From Eustoma russellianum (taxonomy: Eukaryota; Streptophyta; Magnoliopsida; Gentianales; Gentianaceae), in assembly GCA_036186865.1 (NCBI GenBank), contig AP025062.1, positions 33,149,959 to 33,213,958 on the forward strand: a DNA stretch of 64,000 bases. Direction: 5' to 3'. The notes under the pieces were generated by a model that was not told the origin of the DNA, did no database searches, and saw only the letters and a list, made by a program, of their open reading frames with translations. This document shows, in pieces, positions 1 through 10,005 of the stretch. Position numbers and translations under genes: made by a program. Numbering within the stretch: position 1 is the first letter of the stretch; each line of letters starts with the position of its first letter.

Positions 1-180
1 ACTCTTCAATTGCTGGTGATGATAGTGGTAAGTGAAACGCTATTGCTCCTAAGAATGCACCGTTGCTGTCTCACAAAATTGCTCCTGCCGCTGCCGTGTG
101 TATACCATGTGCTGCATCCGTGTTTAGCTTCAATCTACCCGGTGGAGGTTGATGCCATTTGATTATCTTGACTCTAGGAG
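1..180 (-). pseudogene. LINE-E RNase H domain start
   Basis: Minus-strand translation gives KWHQPPPGRLKLNTDAA followed by an AAAGAIL block and an in-frame stop. The PPxGxLKLNxDA motif is the opening of the RNase H domain of plant LINE ORF2, with the first catalytic Asp in the NTDA motif. The same motif occurs in LINE-A at about 9510 (with the Asp lost) and in LINE-B at about 56150 (NVDA). The rest is beyond the window. Confidence 0.75.
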
Positions 181-493
181 TGTAGATTGTTGGGCTTAAT
201 CCCGTTGCAATGAGTCCGTTGTCTGGGGATGCAAATTTTTTGCCTTTTTGGACTGATACCCAATCATATATACTCCGCCGTATGGTTTCAATTACAGTCT
301 ATTTTCTCCAATGTCCATCCCCATACATAATCGAAGTATAGCATTTCCATAGTTCCCAAGCAATGTAAGAAGGTGCCACGATACGTAAGACGCCTTTAAG
401 GGTCTTACCTTTAGTTCAGATCCACCATTGAAGAAGATGTTGTATTGTTTTTGCTGTGATGGGAGGACCATCCAAATAGGAAGTATACACGTT

Positions 494-1105
494 TCAGACG
501 TCTGCAACTTCTGGGCAATCCAAAAGTATATGATCCATTGTGACCCGTGCTTGTAAGCAAAAAGGACATTGAGTTGGGTGAATGCAAACAAACTTTTGCA
601 GATTCTCAGGCAGAGGAATGGCCTTGTGATATAAACGCCATAGAAACACTCGTATATTTGGTGGTACATGCTTATTCCAGATATATTTGTGTGAGAGGCG
701 CGTATTCCGCACATGTCGTACATGATCATACGCTGCACGAATGGTGTACTGCTCTGTGGTCAAAGCTTGATCGCATATTGGGTGTATTCTACATATTCGC
801 TTCCATATTGGGGAGTCTGTGATCCGAAAGGTATATGAGCTGCAGTTGGCGTATCGAGAATGAAAAAACTTGCTCCATAAAGTGTTATTTTGTTGATATT
901 TCCACAATAATCTACAAGAGTAAGCAAGCTGCATATCATCCAATTTCCGTAGACCAAGTCCTCCCTCATTTGTTGGCCCGAATAATTTATCACTGGAGAC
1001 CCAAGAATACCGAGTGTGAGTGGATGTACTACCCCAAAAAAATTTGACCATCCAGCGAGTAATGATGCGTAGTACACTTTGTGGCAATGTACTTACTGCT
1101 ACCAC
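494..1105 (-). pseudogene. LINE-E ORF2 fragment: RT C-terminus and zf-RVT domain
   Basis: A 203-codon open stretch on the minus strand, without a credible start of its own. It reads LPQSVLR, then KFFWGS, EGGLGLRKLDDMQLAYS and SPIWKRICRIHPIC, followed by an Ile/Arg/Tyr-rich segment and a Cys/His cluster (PTQCPFCLQARVTMDHILLDCP). That cluster is the zinc-binding zf-RVT module that follows the RT in plant LINE ORF2. The same blocks occur in the same order in LINE-B at about 55240-55580. The role would be template RNA or DNA binding during target-primed reverse transcription. The upstream RT is lost at about 1155. Confidence 0.8.
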
Positions 1106-1161
1106 TTACCCTCCTCAGACCCTGACGATAGCTTTTGCTGTCGTTGGAATATACTGGCTAC

Positions 1162-1196
<35 letters not shown>

Positions 1197-1260
1197 TACT
1201 GTCTTAGAGTAATATACCTATGTATGTATGTGTGTGTGTGTATATATATATATGTACATA
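1162..1260. repeat. Microsatellites: (GAT)n then (TATG)n/(GT)n/(TA)n
   Basis: A pure run of about eleven GAT units (about 1162-1196) is followed by a short unique spacer and a compound TATG/TG/TA tract (about 1217-1258). It lies at the broken 5' edge of LINE-E. Confidence 0.9.
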
Positions 1261-1262
1261 CG

Positions 1263-2392
1263 ATTTTGGTATAAAATATTTATGTATTATGTCAGAAATT
1301 GTTTGAGATTTAAGTAATTAAGTATACCTTTTTTTGGCAGGATAATGTATATATTAAGATATATGATTGTCTGACATCATTATTTATTTTCAGTGTAGCG
1401 GGTTTAAACATATGTATATGCAATGGGTGTCGTTCTACAGATTGGCATTTGTAGAAATGTACCATTTCAAATGTAAAATATATTTTTTTAATGGCAAATT
1501 ATCTTGAACAAGTTTTAAATATATATAATGATTGAAACTATTTTGAGTAGAATCTGTACCATTAGTTATTTTATTCCCTGAGGTAAGGATTCGTAAAAAA
1601 AATAATAATAGAAAGTTATGAACTAATTATTTTAAGTAAGTCAAATTAACCTTTATTAGTTATTGATTTTTATACTACAATTGTTTAGATTCGAGCCTTG
1701 AAGAGAAAGAAGTAAATACCGGATTCGAGGTAAGTGGTCTATCTATGCTCGTTATACTGTCATGCATCAGAGGTAAATGGTCTATTTGTGCTCATTGTGT
1801 TGTCATGCATCAGATGTAAGCGGTATATTTGTGCTTGTCATGTTTATCATGCATCAGTGTGTTATTTGTTGCATATCTTTAACTAGATTTCCTCTATATG
1901 TGAATTGTGTGCATATGTGATATATGTGAACTGTGTGTATGTATGAGTGTGGATGCACCAGATTAAGGAAAGATGAGAAGAACAGAAATGAGAATGAAAA
2001 TAAAAATGAGATGAAAGAAACGAGAGTCGGGTGAGACAGGCAGTCGAGCCGGGCCGACTGGCCAACGGGCCGGTTGCAGTGGCATGTCTTGACCCAGAAC
2101 ATAATATAAATGTTACTTAATTACTTTTAAATAGTAATAATTATAGGAAGATATAGATAAATATCAAAAAAATTAGAAATAAATTCCAGAAATTATAGAA
2201 TGATGAAATTAAATTATTTCCTTTAAATTTAGGTAATCGTAGTAATTTATTTAATTCAAATAATTAGGTAATAGATAAAAATTAATAGGAGAAAATGAGG
2301 AAAAATATAGAAAATATATGATAAACGTATACAAGCCATGTGAAAATGGATTTGACGACAAACAACGTTAAATCATTACTCGGATAATAACT
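1263..2392. other. AT-rich sequence without recognisable gene
   Basis: Very AT-rich with many short homopolymers. Minus-strand open frames near 1850-2100 are Ser/Phe/His-rich low complexity and show no domain. Three imperfect copies of a motif (GTCATGCATCAG with a GTGGTCTAT/TTGTGCT context) occur at about 1735-1860 with a spacing near 50 bp. This could be the 5' part of the LTR remnant that follows, but I could not find a left boundary. Confidence 0.5.
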
Positions 2393-2690
2393 GAACCTAG
2401 ATTTGAGTGCTGGAGGATGGGCCAGGGGCCTCAGGCGATCTTTAAATGAACCTAGATTTGAGTGCCGGAGGATGGTGAGGATGGGCCAGGGGCCTCAGGC
2501 GATTGTGTTGTTTGCATTCATGGCACATGCATTACATTATGGCGTTCGTGACATACGGGTCACGGGCGCTCAAGATGGTGTACGGTGGCGGGGCCACGTA
2601 AACTCAAGATGGTGTACGGTGGCCGGGCCACGCAAACTCAGAATGGTATACGGTGGCGCGGCCACGCACACTCCGTATGGTGACTCTGGG
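2393..2690. repeat. GC-rich tandem repeats: a 48-56 bp duplication and a 34 bp x 3 array
   Basis: A segment starting GAACCTAGATTTGAGTGC is present twice (about 2393-2440 and 2448-2503). A 34 bp unit starting CTCAAGATGGTGTACGGTGG and ending GGGCCACG(T/C)AAA then repeats at 2569, 2603 and 2637, with a degenerate partial fourth copy. The block is much more GC-rich than its surroundings. Similar short GC-rich tandem units occur inside the long Gypsy LTRs of this window (37201-37420). Confidence 0.85.
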
Positions 2691-3535
2691 TGGGTACGAC
2701 CCACAACCACTCAGTAGGACCCGGGTTCATGCATTGCATGGTAGAGATATTGACATCATGTGTGACATGATTTCGTTGTGTGTGACATGCATTGCTGGAC
2801 ATGCATCATAAAGTTGCGCATTATTATGTGGAGTGACTTACTTTCTGCGGCTTATTTACTTCATTGGTATGTATTGTCCCCTTCTTTGTCTATATGATTA
2901 TCTGTTTGATGTATGTCATACTTGAGAAGAGCATGCATCACGGTAAGGTAGATTGAGCTGATGAATTATTTATTTTGTATTTATTTTTGAAGTCTTGTCT
3001 GTTAAAAATAATCGAGTGAAATTATTTGAGGACTAAGGATTTGTATGTTAACTATAAAATTTATTTGTACTTGCTTCTGCATGTATGATTTTTATAACAG
3101 GTATATGTAGGCTGCTTATTGAGCCCGTTGATTTGGCTCACACCACCACTCACCAGTTTTGCAGGTAGGAGAAGTAAGGGTATGCTTACACATGTATTAG
3201 TGTATCGGGGAAGATCGAGACGAGAGATTTCAACACTAAGGATATTCAGACGGGACTTTCGAGGGTTGGTTGAGGCGGTTATTTCGATATTCGAGGTTTA
3301 TGTATTTTCGAGATTAGTGTTTACATACATTTGACTATTGTACTGATTTAGAAATTTTTAGACATTGTGTTAATGATGATGATTATTTTATCATTTTAGT
3401 AATGACTTCCACTGACATCGAGTTACGTTATTATGATGACGTATAGTTGATTTGTATCGACGCCTTGTATTCTCCTTAGCAAGATACGGCGGGCGCATTG
3501 TTCTCGATGCTAGGGCTCGGGAGCGGGGCGCTACA
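2393..3535 (+). mobile_element. Gypsy-type LTR remnant (right end at 3535)
   Basis: The last 60 bp (TACGGCGGGCGCA...GGGAGCGGGGCGCTACA) closely resemble the 3' end of the long Gypsy LTRs at 38221-38283 and 44561-44617 (TACGGCGGGTGCACC...GTACGGGGCGCTTCA). The segment at 3115-3180 (TTTGGCTCAC...CTCACCAGTTTTGCAGG) resembles the corresponding part at about 37880-37930. GC-rich tandem repeats lie upstream in both. I see no internal region, so it is probably a solo or truncated LTR of a related family. The left end and a TSD were not found; the 2393 start is only the first clearly LTR-like block. Confidence 0.55.
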
Positions 3536-4489
3536 GTAATTATGTTCAGCCAGCACTTTAAAATTCAATTTTCTTTTGAGGGACCAAAAGATCTCATGTC
3601 TTTCTTATCTTTATAGGGATCGAAGTTAACATATTAAAATATATTTTTACAATATTTCATAATTTTTGGAGTGGTCAGCTTTCTAAAAAGGGGTACAGGT
3701 TTAAAGAATTCGAGAAACTGTTTTGAGGTTTTTTAAAGAATTTAAAAATAGGGTCTATTTTCGCTAGCCAGAACTTTGCCTCGCCCCTTTATAGTGCTCT
3801 TTGTATAGGTGTTACAGCCAAAAAAAAATAAACATGTAGAAAGGCGCCCTGCAAATATGCATGTCAGACTATGAAAGACAATGAATGTGGAAAGGTGTAT
3901 GTTAAACATGAAAGAGAGACTAACAAAAAGAAAGATAGCTAATATGGAAAAATACGATTTATATGACAATTGAGAAGCATAACATCAGTGATAGAATACA
4001 GTGGAGACAGTTGATTAACGTAGCCAATGTCAAATAAAAGTGATAATGTTTAAGTGTAAATTTTAGACACTTAGGGTTAAATAACAGTTGAGATGATATG
4101 ATAGTTTTGAAATATATGTATTTTAAGAAGCATATTATACATTAGGTATTAGAAGATGCACAACGAGATAGAATTTATGCTACAAGAAAAAAAATAAATA
4201 AATAAAATTTATAAATAAAATACAAAAGAAATGATCAACCCTTATAATCGATCCTACTCGGTAAATGGTTGAGTGTGAATGTCTCATTTGGATGAATAAA
4301 AATGGGGAGTGATAAAAGATACATATTCAAATGACTAAAACTGGAAAGGAAATTTAAAAACGTAAACGAAATTTCATACCAATCATTGAACATACCGCTT
4401 TAGCCTAGATAATCCATGAATCACCTTTTCTTTTCTTTTTAATTATTTTATTTTTCCTCTTCAGTGATGTGCGGTTTAAGAAAATTGCT
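3536..4489. other. AT-rich intergenic DNA, nothing recognised
   Basis: No motif, repeat pair or coding signal that I can support. It contains an A/T homopolymer-rich patch at about 4180-4225. It separates the Gypsy-type LTR remnant from an LTR fragment of the Sire-1 family. Confidence 0.5.
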
Positions 4490-4930
4490 GCCGGCAGAGT
4501 TCATTTTTATTTTCTTGAAGATTATATGGTGATTTTCTATTATATCTTTCATTTGATGATTTTATCGACAGTAACGGGATATGTGCCGGTATTCGATGTC
4601 ACATTCTATTTTTTTCTTGAAAACCTTCTTATATATGTTACTGGAGAGTCTTATTCATCATCTTGCAGAGATTTTAAAGGTGTTAATGATGTGAAATTCA
4701 TCACAACATACAAGGAAAAATTGTTGAAATTTTGATATTATATGTTGACATAATCTTGTCAACTGTTATTTGTTTATTTCTCTTCCAAAATCTAAGTTGA
4801 TATACATATATCCAGCCTCAAAACGTCTATATACAGGTGGAAATGATGGTGTATTCATTTTATGAGTTGGTGGCATGTGGACCAATCAAATACAAGCTAG
4901 TTGGCAAAGTTGCCAACTTGGAAATTTCAG
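4490..4930 (+). mobile_element. LTR fragment of the Sire-1/solo-LTR family
   Basis: Collinear with 21370-21790 of the solo LTR: TTCTTGAAGATTAT(A/T)TGGTGA, then the GATGTCACATTCTAT block, the ATATGTTG(A/G)CATAATCTTGTCAA block, and the AAGCTAGTTGGCAAA(G/A)TTGCCAACTT inverted repeat. Orientation is the same as the solo LTR. Both LTR ends are missing. The right break lies just before the TRIM element. Confidence 0.8.
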
Positions 4931-4946
4931 AAAAAAGGTACCAACG

Positions 4947-5119
4947 TGTTAGGTGCAGCAATTGTCCCGTGGCGTAGGCCGGTGGGCGTAGGCCGTGTGG
5001 GCCAAGTCACAGTCAAATGCCGTGGGCGCTTGTGTGCTGAATGCACTATAAGGCTAGGGTATGCGCATCTCCTGTCACCAATTGGTTTTGGGAGAGATGG
5101 TAGCGCCTGAGGTCCTACA
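4947..5119 (+). repeat. TRIM left LTR, 173 bp
   Basis: Begins TGTTAGG and ends CCTACA. It contains an internal short duplication (GTAGGCCGGTGGGCGTAGGCCG) and a TATA-like ACTATAAGGC at about 5043. GC-rich relative to its surroundings. Confidence 0.92.
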
Positions 5120-5181
5120 AGTGGTATCAGAGCGAGGTCACGGGTTCGATTCCCAGCAGGAGCAATTGCTGAGGGGGAGAT
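5120..5181 (+). other. TRIM internal domain: PBS, B-box-like core and PPT
   Basis: 62 bp. The PBS is TGGTATCAGAGC at 5122-5133. It is followed at 5143-5153 by GGTTCGATTCC, which fits the pol III B-box/tRNA T-loop consensus GGTTCGANTCC. The PPT is about 5169-5181 (GCTGAGGGGGAGAT). There is no room for packaging sequence beyond this. The T-loop match may come from extended primer complementarity rather than a promoter. Confidence 0.85.
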
Positions 5182-5354
5182 TGTTAGGTGCAGCAATTGT
5201 CCCGTGGCGTAGGCCGGTGGGCGTAGGCCGTGTGGGCCAAGTCACAGTCAAATGCCGTGGGCGCTTGTGTGCTGAATGCACTATAAGGCTAGGGTATGCG
5301 CATCTCCTGTCACCAATTGGTTTTGGGAGAGATGGTAGCGCCTGAGGTCCTACA
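5182..5354 (+). repeat. TRIM right LTR, 173 bp
   Basis: Same length as the left LTR and no difference seen by eye over 173 bp, implying recent insertion or gene conversion. Directly followed at 5355 by the Copia-a coding fragment. Confidence 0.92.
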
Positions 5355-6064
5355 AAAGCTTGATTGGCAAGCTCATATATCTTACTATAACCAGACCTGA
5401 CATTACGTTTCCAGTCCAGCAATTGAGCCAATTTCTGGACTGTCCAACCCAGCATCACTTGAAGGCTGCACACAGACTTCTGAGGTTTATTAAGGGGACA
5501 GCAGGGCAGGGTCTTTTGTTCCCAGCCAACACAAGTCTTAAACTGAGAGCATTTGCAGACTCTGATTGGGCGGGCTGTACAGAGACTAGAAGGAGTGTCA
5601 CGGGGTACTGTGTTTATCTAGGTGATTCGTTGATTTCTTGGAAAGCTAAGAAGCAGACAACAGTGTCTAAATCGTCAGCGGAGGCTGAATACAAGGCTCT
5701 GGCTTCATTGGTGTGTGAAGTGCAATGGCTTTTATATCTTGGTGAGGACTTGAACATAAAAAACCAGGAACCAGTTGAAGTCTTTTGTGACAGCAAGAGT
5801 GCTATGCACATTGCTGAAAATCCGGTGTTCCATGAGAGAACCAAGCATATAGAAATAGATTGCCACATTGTTAGAGAAAAGGTGAAGAATGGAGTGATAA
5901 AACTGATGCCGGTTAGGACTGATCTGCAAGTTGCAGATATTTTCACTAAGGCGCTGGATTTAAAGAGGCTTGAGCGTTTGAATAGCACTCTTGGAGCTTG
6001 CAACATATATAGCAAGCCTTGCTTGAGGGGGTTGTCAATGAAGGAGGTGCTCAGCACTTGGTGA
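5355..6064 (+). pseudogene. Copia-a: 3' end of pol (RT C-terminus and RNase H)
   Basis: An open frame of more than 230 codons begins inside the Copia RT tail (KLIGKLIYLTITRPDITF) and continues with the RNase H landmarks LRAFADSDWAGC, RRSVTGYCVYLG, SLISWKAKKQTTVSKSSAEA, VFCDSKSAMHIAENPVFHER and TKHIEIDCHIVREK, ending in the IADIFTKAL-like tail (VADIFTKALDLKRLERL). Catalytic Asp/Glu motifs are visible. It lacks everything upstream (gag, protease, integrase, YVDD), because the fragment starts exactly at the right LTR of the TRIM. The RNase H part itself looks undamaged. The apparent start Met at 5360 is internal. Lineage not assigned. Confidence 0.9.
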
Positions 6065-6183
6065 ATCCAACAAGCATTTGGTCGAACAAGCTGACGCGTG
6101 AGGGTGCTGCAGCTGAACAAGACGAATGCAGCAGGCTTTGTGGTAATGAATGATGGATAGCGCTTGGTAGGATCACGGGAGAC

Positions 6184-6628
6184 TGTTATGGGCGAATCAA
6201 AGGCTGCGTGGCACGTGGAAAACGGTTGAGTTGGGTGAAGGTGCGTGTGGTGTTTGCTGGTGCGAAGAGGGATCGAAGCAAGAAGGAGAAGGTCACTGGC
6301 GGGAGTTTTAAATAGTGTGAAATGACGTTTATGCCCTTGATTAATGTACTGAGTCTAGGCGGTTACTTTGTACTTTCTTGTAATTTCACCCCCTTCTTCC
6401 CCAACCATATATTCCCGCCTGATGCACCATTCGATCAATAAGAAAAATCAATTTCTCTCTTCTTGAATTTCTGGCTCTAGACTTCGGTCTTTCCTCTCTC
6501 TCTACTGAATTCTCATTCCTCAGTTTATGCTTATTCATTGTTTGATGAATCAAATGTTAATTCTATTAGATTGCGCATGATCTGGTTTGGTTCCGCTTGC
6601 TATATGATCACTCGGTGAAAATTGACAG
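6184..6628 (+). repeat. Putative 3' LTR of Copia-a
   Basis: About 120 bp after the pol stop there is a PPT-like CACGGGAGAC followed by TGTTATGGGCG, a plausible LTR start. Downstream are a TATATT motif near 6412, an AATAAGAAA polyadenylation-like signal near 6439 and a pyrimidine-rich stretch. The end is uncertain: ATTGACA at 6628, right before LINE-A reading resumes, is the best TG...CA partner. No second copy exists in the window to confirm it. Confidence 0.45.
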
Positions 6629-6644
6629 GTTCAACGTCGCCTAT

Positions 6645-9144
6645 ATTGAATGTTATGTAATACTCGCTTTGTTGATTATTTTGTTGATGTGGTGGTGCAA
6701 CATTTACCGCAGATCTCTTTAGACCATTCACCTCTTTTGTTTCGTTGTACCTTGACTTCTGATAAACATCCAGTTCTTTTCGCTTTTTGAATGCATGGGT
6801 CTCTCATGCTGATTTCCACACATGTTGCTTCTGTCTGGAAGCAATATTTGACGATTAGGGGAATGCATGGACTGTATAATAAACCTCAGCTCCTTAACCA
6901 AGATCTTCAAAGATTCCACACATATGTTGCTTCTGCCTGGAAGCGAAATCCGATGATTGGGGGTATGCATGGACTGTATAACAAACTTTGGCTCCTTAAG
7001 CAAGATCTTCGAAGATGGAATAAAATCGTCTTTGACAACATTTTTCTTCGCGCTGCTGCGGCGGAAAAGGAGGTTGTTCACGCAGAGACAGCATATGAGC
7101 ACACTCCTTCGCCTGAGAATCGCACAGCTTATAATCTAGCGAAGGCTAAGTTGCTACAAGACAAGAGTGAGCAAGTAGCTTTCTGATCTCAGAAAGCCAG
7201 GACACGATGGACTACCGAGGGTGAAGCTAACTCAGCATATTTTCATCCAGTGGTAAAGTAATGGTACATGCGCCAGAAAATAAGGCGAATTTCAGATTCC
7301 CAAAGATCAGTATATGTGGAGCATGATGATTTAGTCGCGGCTGTAGTAGGCTTCTTTCAGACATTATTCACTAATGAACCAGTGGACGGCATTCACGACT
7401 TTCTTGAGCAAATTCCACATCTTATGACTATTGCTGACAATGAGACACTTCTGCTACTCGCTCAGATGGATGAGGAAAGCTAGCAGTATGGAGTTTGAAT
7501 CCAAATAGTGCTGCGGGGCCAGATGGCTTTAACAGTGTTTTCTATCGTACTTGTTGGGAGGTAAAACCTGGATGTACTATGTGCAATTCAGAAGTTTTTC
7601 CTTTGTGTCCCTATGCCGCAGGTTATGCTTTCCTCTATAATCACTATCATACTGAAAATTCCACAGCCGAAGACTTATGCTGACTTTCGTCTAATTTTCT
7701 TGTCAAACTTTGTCAGCAAGGTAATCACCCGCTTACTTGCTACTCGCTTATTGATTCTCTTGCCTGCTATAATCTCCGCGGAGCAAATTGGGTTCCTCAA
7801 AGGACGTGACCTTAGAAAATATGTTCTCATGGCCAATGAAATGGTTCATCTTCTGGACAAACATGCCCGGGGTGCGAATGTGTTAGTTAAGCTTGATATG
7901 GCAAAGGTGTTTGATAGAGTGAATTGACAATACTTAGACACCATACTAAGGAAATTTGGCTTTGATGAACGGCTTATAAGGCTCGTAGTTAACACTATGA
8001 GTTGTTCGAAGTTATCAGTCACAGTCGATGGAAAATCTTTTGGTTTTTTTCGCATCAACTCATGGGGTGAAACAAGGTGATCCGTGTCTCCATTACTCTT
8101 TACTATATGCTCAGAGGGTTTCAGCCGTGGCCTACGACATCTTTTCTAGCAAGGATCTCTTACGAGATTTCATACAAAACGTGTGCAGGGCATTTCTAAC
8201 TTGGCTTATGCGGATGATTTACTTGTTTTTCTCAATGGTTCTTCGCACAACTTATGCACTTTTCAAACCTTCCTACAGACCTATTAAAGAGTGTCTGGAC
8301 ATTCTGTCAACTACAACAAAAGCCAATTTGTGGTAAGTTCACATGTTTCCACCAGCAGGATGTCGACCATTGGACACATTTTGGGTATGCGACCATCTTC
8401 TCTTCCAATCAAATATCTGGGCTCTTCTTTATATCGCGGGGTAAACAGAGCGAGATACTGTTTGAATTTGTTACGACATGTTGACTCACAATTAGCAGGC
8501 TGAGATCGTCTGTTACTCTAACCTGGTAGTCGGTTAGTTTATTAAAATATGTTCTTACATCTTTGCCTTTGCATATCATGGCAGCGGAAAGGTTGCCTAA
8601 AAGTGTTATCGCTGAGCTGCATCGTAAAATGGCGGGTTTTATCTGGGGCACCAGACATCACTGGGTTTCTTGGTGCACCATTTGCACACCAGAAGAGGAG
8701 GGAGGATTAGGAATCAAAGGTATAACGGAGGTGCAGCAAGCATATGATTGCAAACTTTGGTTGAATTTTCAAACAAAACAATCCATGGGCCAAGTACATG
8801 TGCGACAGGTGTGCTATTCGAAATGACTATGTTCCTCGAATTTATGATTCACCGGGGTGGAAGCGCATATGTTCTATTCATGAATTTTGCCACAATCATA
8901 CCATCACAAGTGCTCAACAATTAGCATGGACGACTTCACCTACACACTTATTTTCATTGCGTCAGGCTTATGCGGATACTCGAGATACTATTTGGTGGAA
9001 GTCCCTTCCTAAGTTAGCGAGTACTTTTATTGTGAAAATTATTTCATCGAGCTCTTCCTATCTATGTCGTTTTGTACAGATATGTCCCTCTACCTGTCCG
9101 TTTTGTAAACTAGATGCGACAACTCTCAATCACATTTTCCTTTA
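6645..9144 (+). pseudogene. LINE-A ORF2: endonuclease tail, reverse transcriptase, zf-RVT (broken)
   Basis: Reading across several frames gives, in order: the endonuclease end with LDHSPLLF (the SDHSPL motif with S changed to L) near 6720; an IGGMHGLYNKLWLLKQDLRR linker; a WTTEGEANSAYF motif (7205-7250); RT block NSAAGPDGFNSVFY (about 7500); block YADFRLIFLSNF; block IGFLKGRDLRKYVLMANEM; block VLVKLDMAKVFDRVN with the first catalytic Asp (about 7890); and LAYADDLLVFLNG, the YADD catalytic box (about 8205). The zf-RVT region follows (GFIWGT, EEGGLGIKG, CPFCKLDATTLNHIFL). At least eight stops or frameshifts occur. Two near-identical copies of a roughly 110 bp coding segment stand in tandem at 6800-7020. 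It is a dead copy. Confidence 0.85.
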
Positions 9145-9181
9145 GTGCAAATACATAAAGGATATATGTATTTGCTTTACT

Positions 9182-9990
9182 TTGACACTATATGGTCCGT
9201 TTCCAAGCTCCCTCTCTATACGCACATACTTGTTGAAATGGTGGATGACTTCCTCTTCTCGATCTGTTATGGGGGCAATTCGAATCATTGCACCATCTCT
9301 GCTCTGCTGGTCCATATGGAATGCATGTACTAGTGTCATCTTCAGGGAGGCAGATTTATCAGTACATAATTTATACACATTGGCTTGCCTGTCATGCTAC
9401 ACTTGGGCATCTACTTTGTTCGGCAAAAAATGTGATGCTAACATTCAAACTCTAATTTTTGAGGGTTTCTTGCCAGTCATGAAAATTCAAATGCTAAAAA
9501 CAGTGAAATGGAAGCTTCCCCCGTCAGGGAAATCAAAGCTAAAGGTCCACGCCATGGAGGGGAAAAGGGCACCGTCAGCGGGACTATCTTACGGGATCAC
9601 CATGGCTGCATGGTCAGAGCAATATCTTTTTATCTACCTTGTCTTCCACCACTCCTATCGGAACTTCAAGCGGTGTTGTACAGTCTCATACACTTTGGAA
9701 TGCAACATCATAATCTTATGGTTGATTCTGATTGTTTGAATGTCGTTTATCATGATCGAGACAATGCCTACACACGACCACACTTGGAGATTCAAACACG
9801 CTTACAGTTTTTTCTGCATATTACTGGGAGTTTCAAACAACATGTTCCTCGCGAAGCGAATATGGTTGCACACCATCTTACACAACACATCAGCATGTTC
9901 CCTGCCGCGAAAGTCTTTATTTTAGATTCTGCATTACCCTCACGAGCGCGAGGATTCTACTTGACGGATAAATCCACCACCGCCTTGTGA
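9182..9990 (+). pseudogene. LINE-A ORF2 C-terminus: RNase H domain
   Basis: A frame from about 9182 reads through SSRSVMGAIRIIAPSLLCWSIW and then KWKLPPSGKSKLKVHAMEGK, the RNase H entry. The expected Asp of LNxDA is replaced (KVHAMEG). After a frameshift it continues with LRDHHGCMVRAISFYLPCLP, VDSDCLNVVYH and HVPREANMVAHHLTQH, the last being the RNase H tail with conserved His. It ends at 9990, 15 bp before the solo LTR. Compare LINE-B 55860-56620. Loss of the first Asp would abolish RNase H activity even without the frameshift. Confidence 0.82.
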
Positions 9991-10005
9991 CTATAGCCAA
10001 ATGAG

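Larger units (their letters stand above)
1..1155 (-). mobile_element. LINE-E: 3' part of a plant L1-type LINE, cut by the window start
   Basis: On the minus strand this stretch reads through the C-terminal half of a LINE ORF2: the end of the reverse transcriptase region, a zf-RVT-like segment and the start of an RNase H domain. The 3' end lies outside the window. The similarity to LINE-A and LINE-B in this window is at protein level (for example the SVL, FxWG, GGLG and WKRICxIH blocks). LINE similarity fades at about 1155, just before a (GAT)n run. Frames change several times, so it is a decayed copy. Confidence 0.8.
4947..5354 (+). mobile_element. TRIM/SMART-type miniature LTR retrotransposon, 408 bp
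   Basis: Two 173 bp direct repeats, identical as far as I can read them, begin TGTTAGGTGCAGC and end GGTCCTACA (TG...CA). They flank an interior of only 62 bp. The interior starts two bases after the LTR with TGGTATCAGAGC, an initiator-Met tRNA primer-binding site, and ends GAGGGGGAGAT, a polypurine tract touching the second LTR. There is no coding capacity, so mobilisation would depend on proteins of another element. Terminal-repeat retrotransposons in miniature (TRIM) and the shorter SMART elements have exactly this plan. The flanks (CAACG left, AAAGC right) do not match, so no TSD is visible. Confidence 0.92.
6630..10005 (+). mobile_element. LINE-A, 5' portion (ORF2 only)
   Basis: Plant L1-type LINE on the plus strand, starting inside the endonuclease C-terminus. 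It is homologous throughout to LINE-B ORF2 and interrupted at 10006 by a solo LTR with an ATGAG target duplication. The 3' end resumes at 23176. Total length without the insertion is about 4 kb. Confidence 0.88.

Noticed and set aside
1854..2102. Minus-strand Ser/Phe-rich frames as a small secreted protein
   Set aside because: Low-complexity composition from CATCTC/TTCTC-type DNA, and no supporting context.
5131..5165. Possible tRNA gene around GGGTTCGATTCCC
   Set aside because: Only a T-arm-like motif is present; there is no acceptor, D-arm or anticodon stem around it. It lies within the PBS region of the TRIM element.
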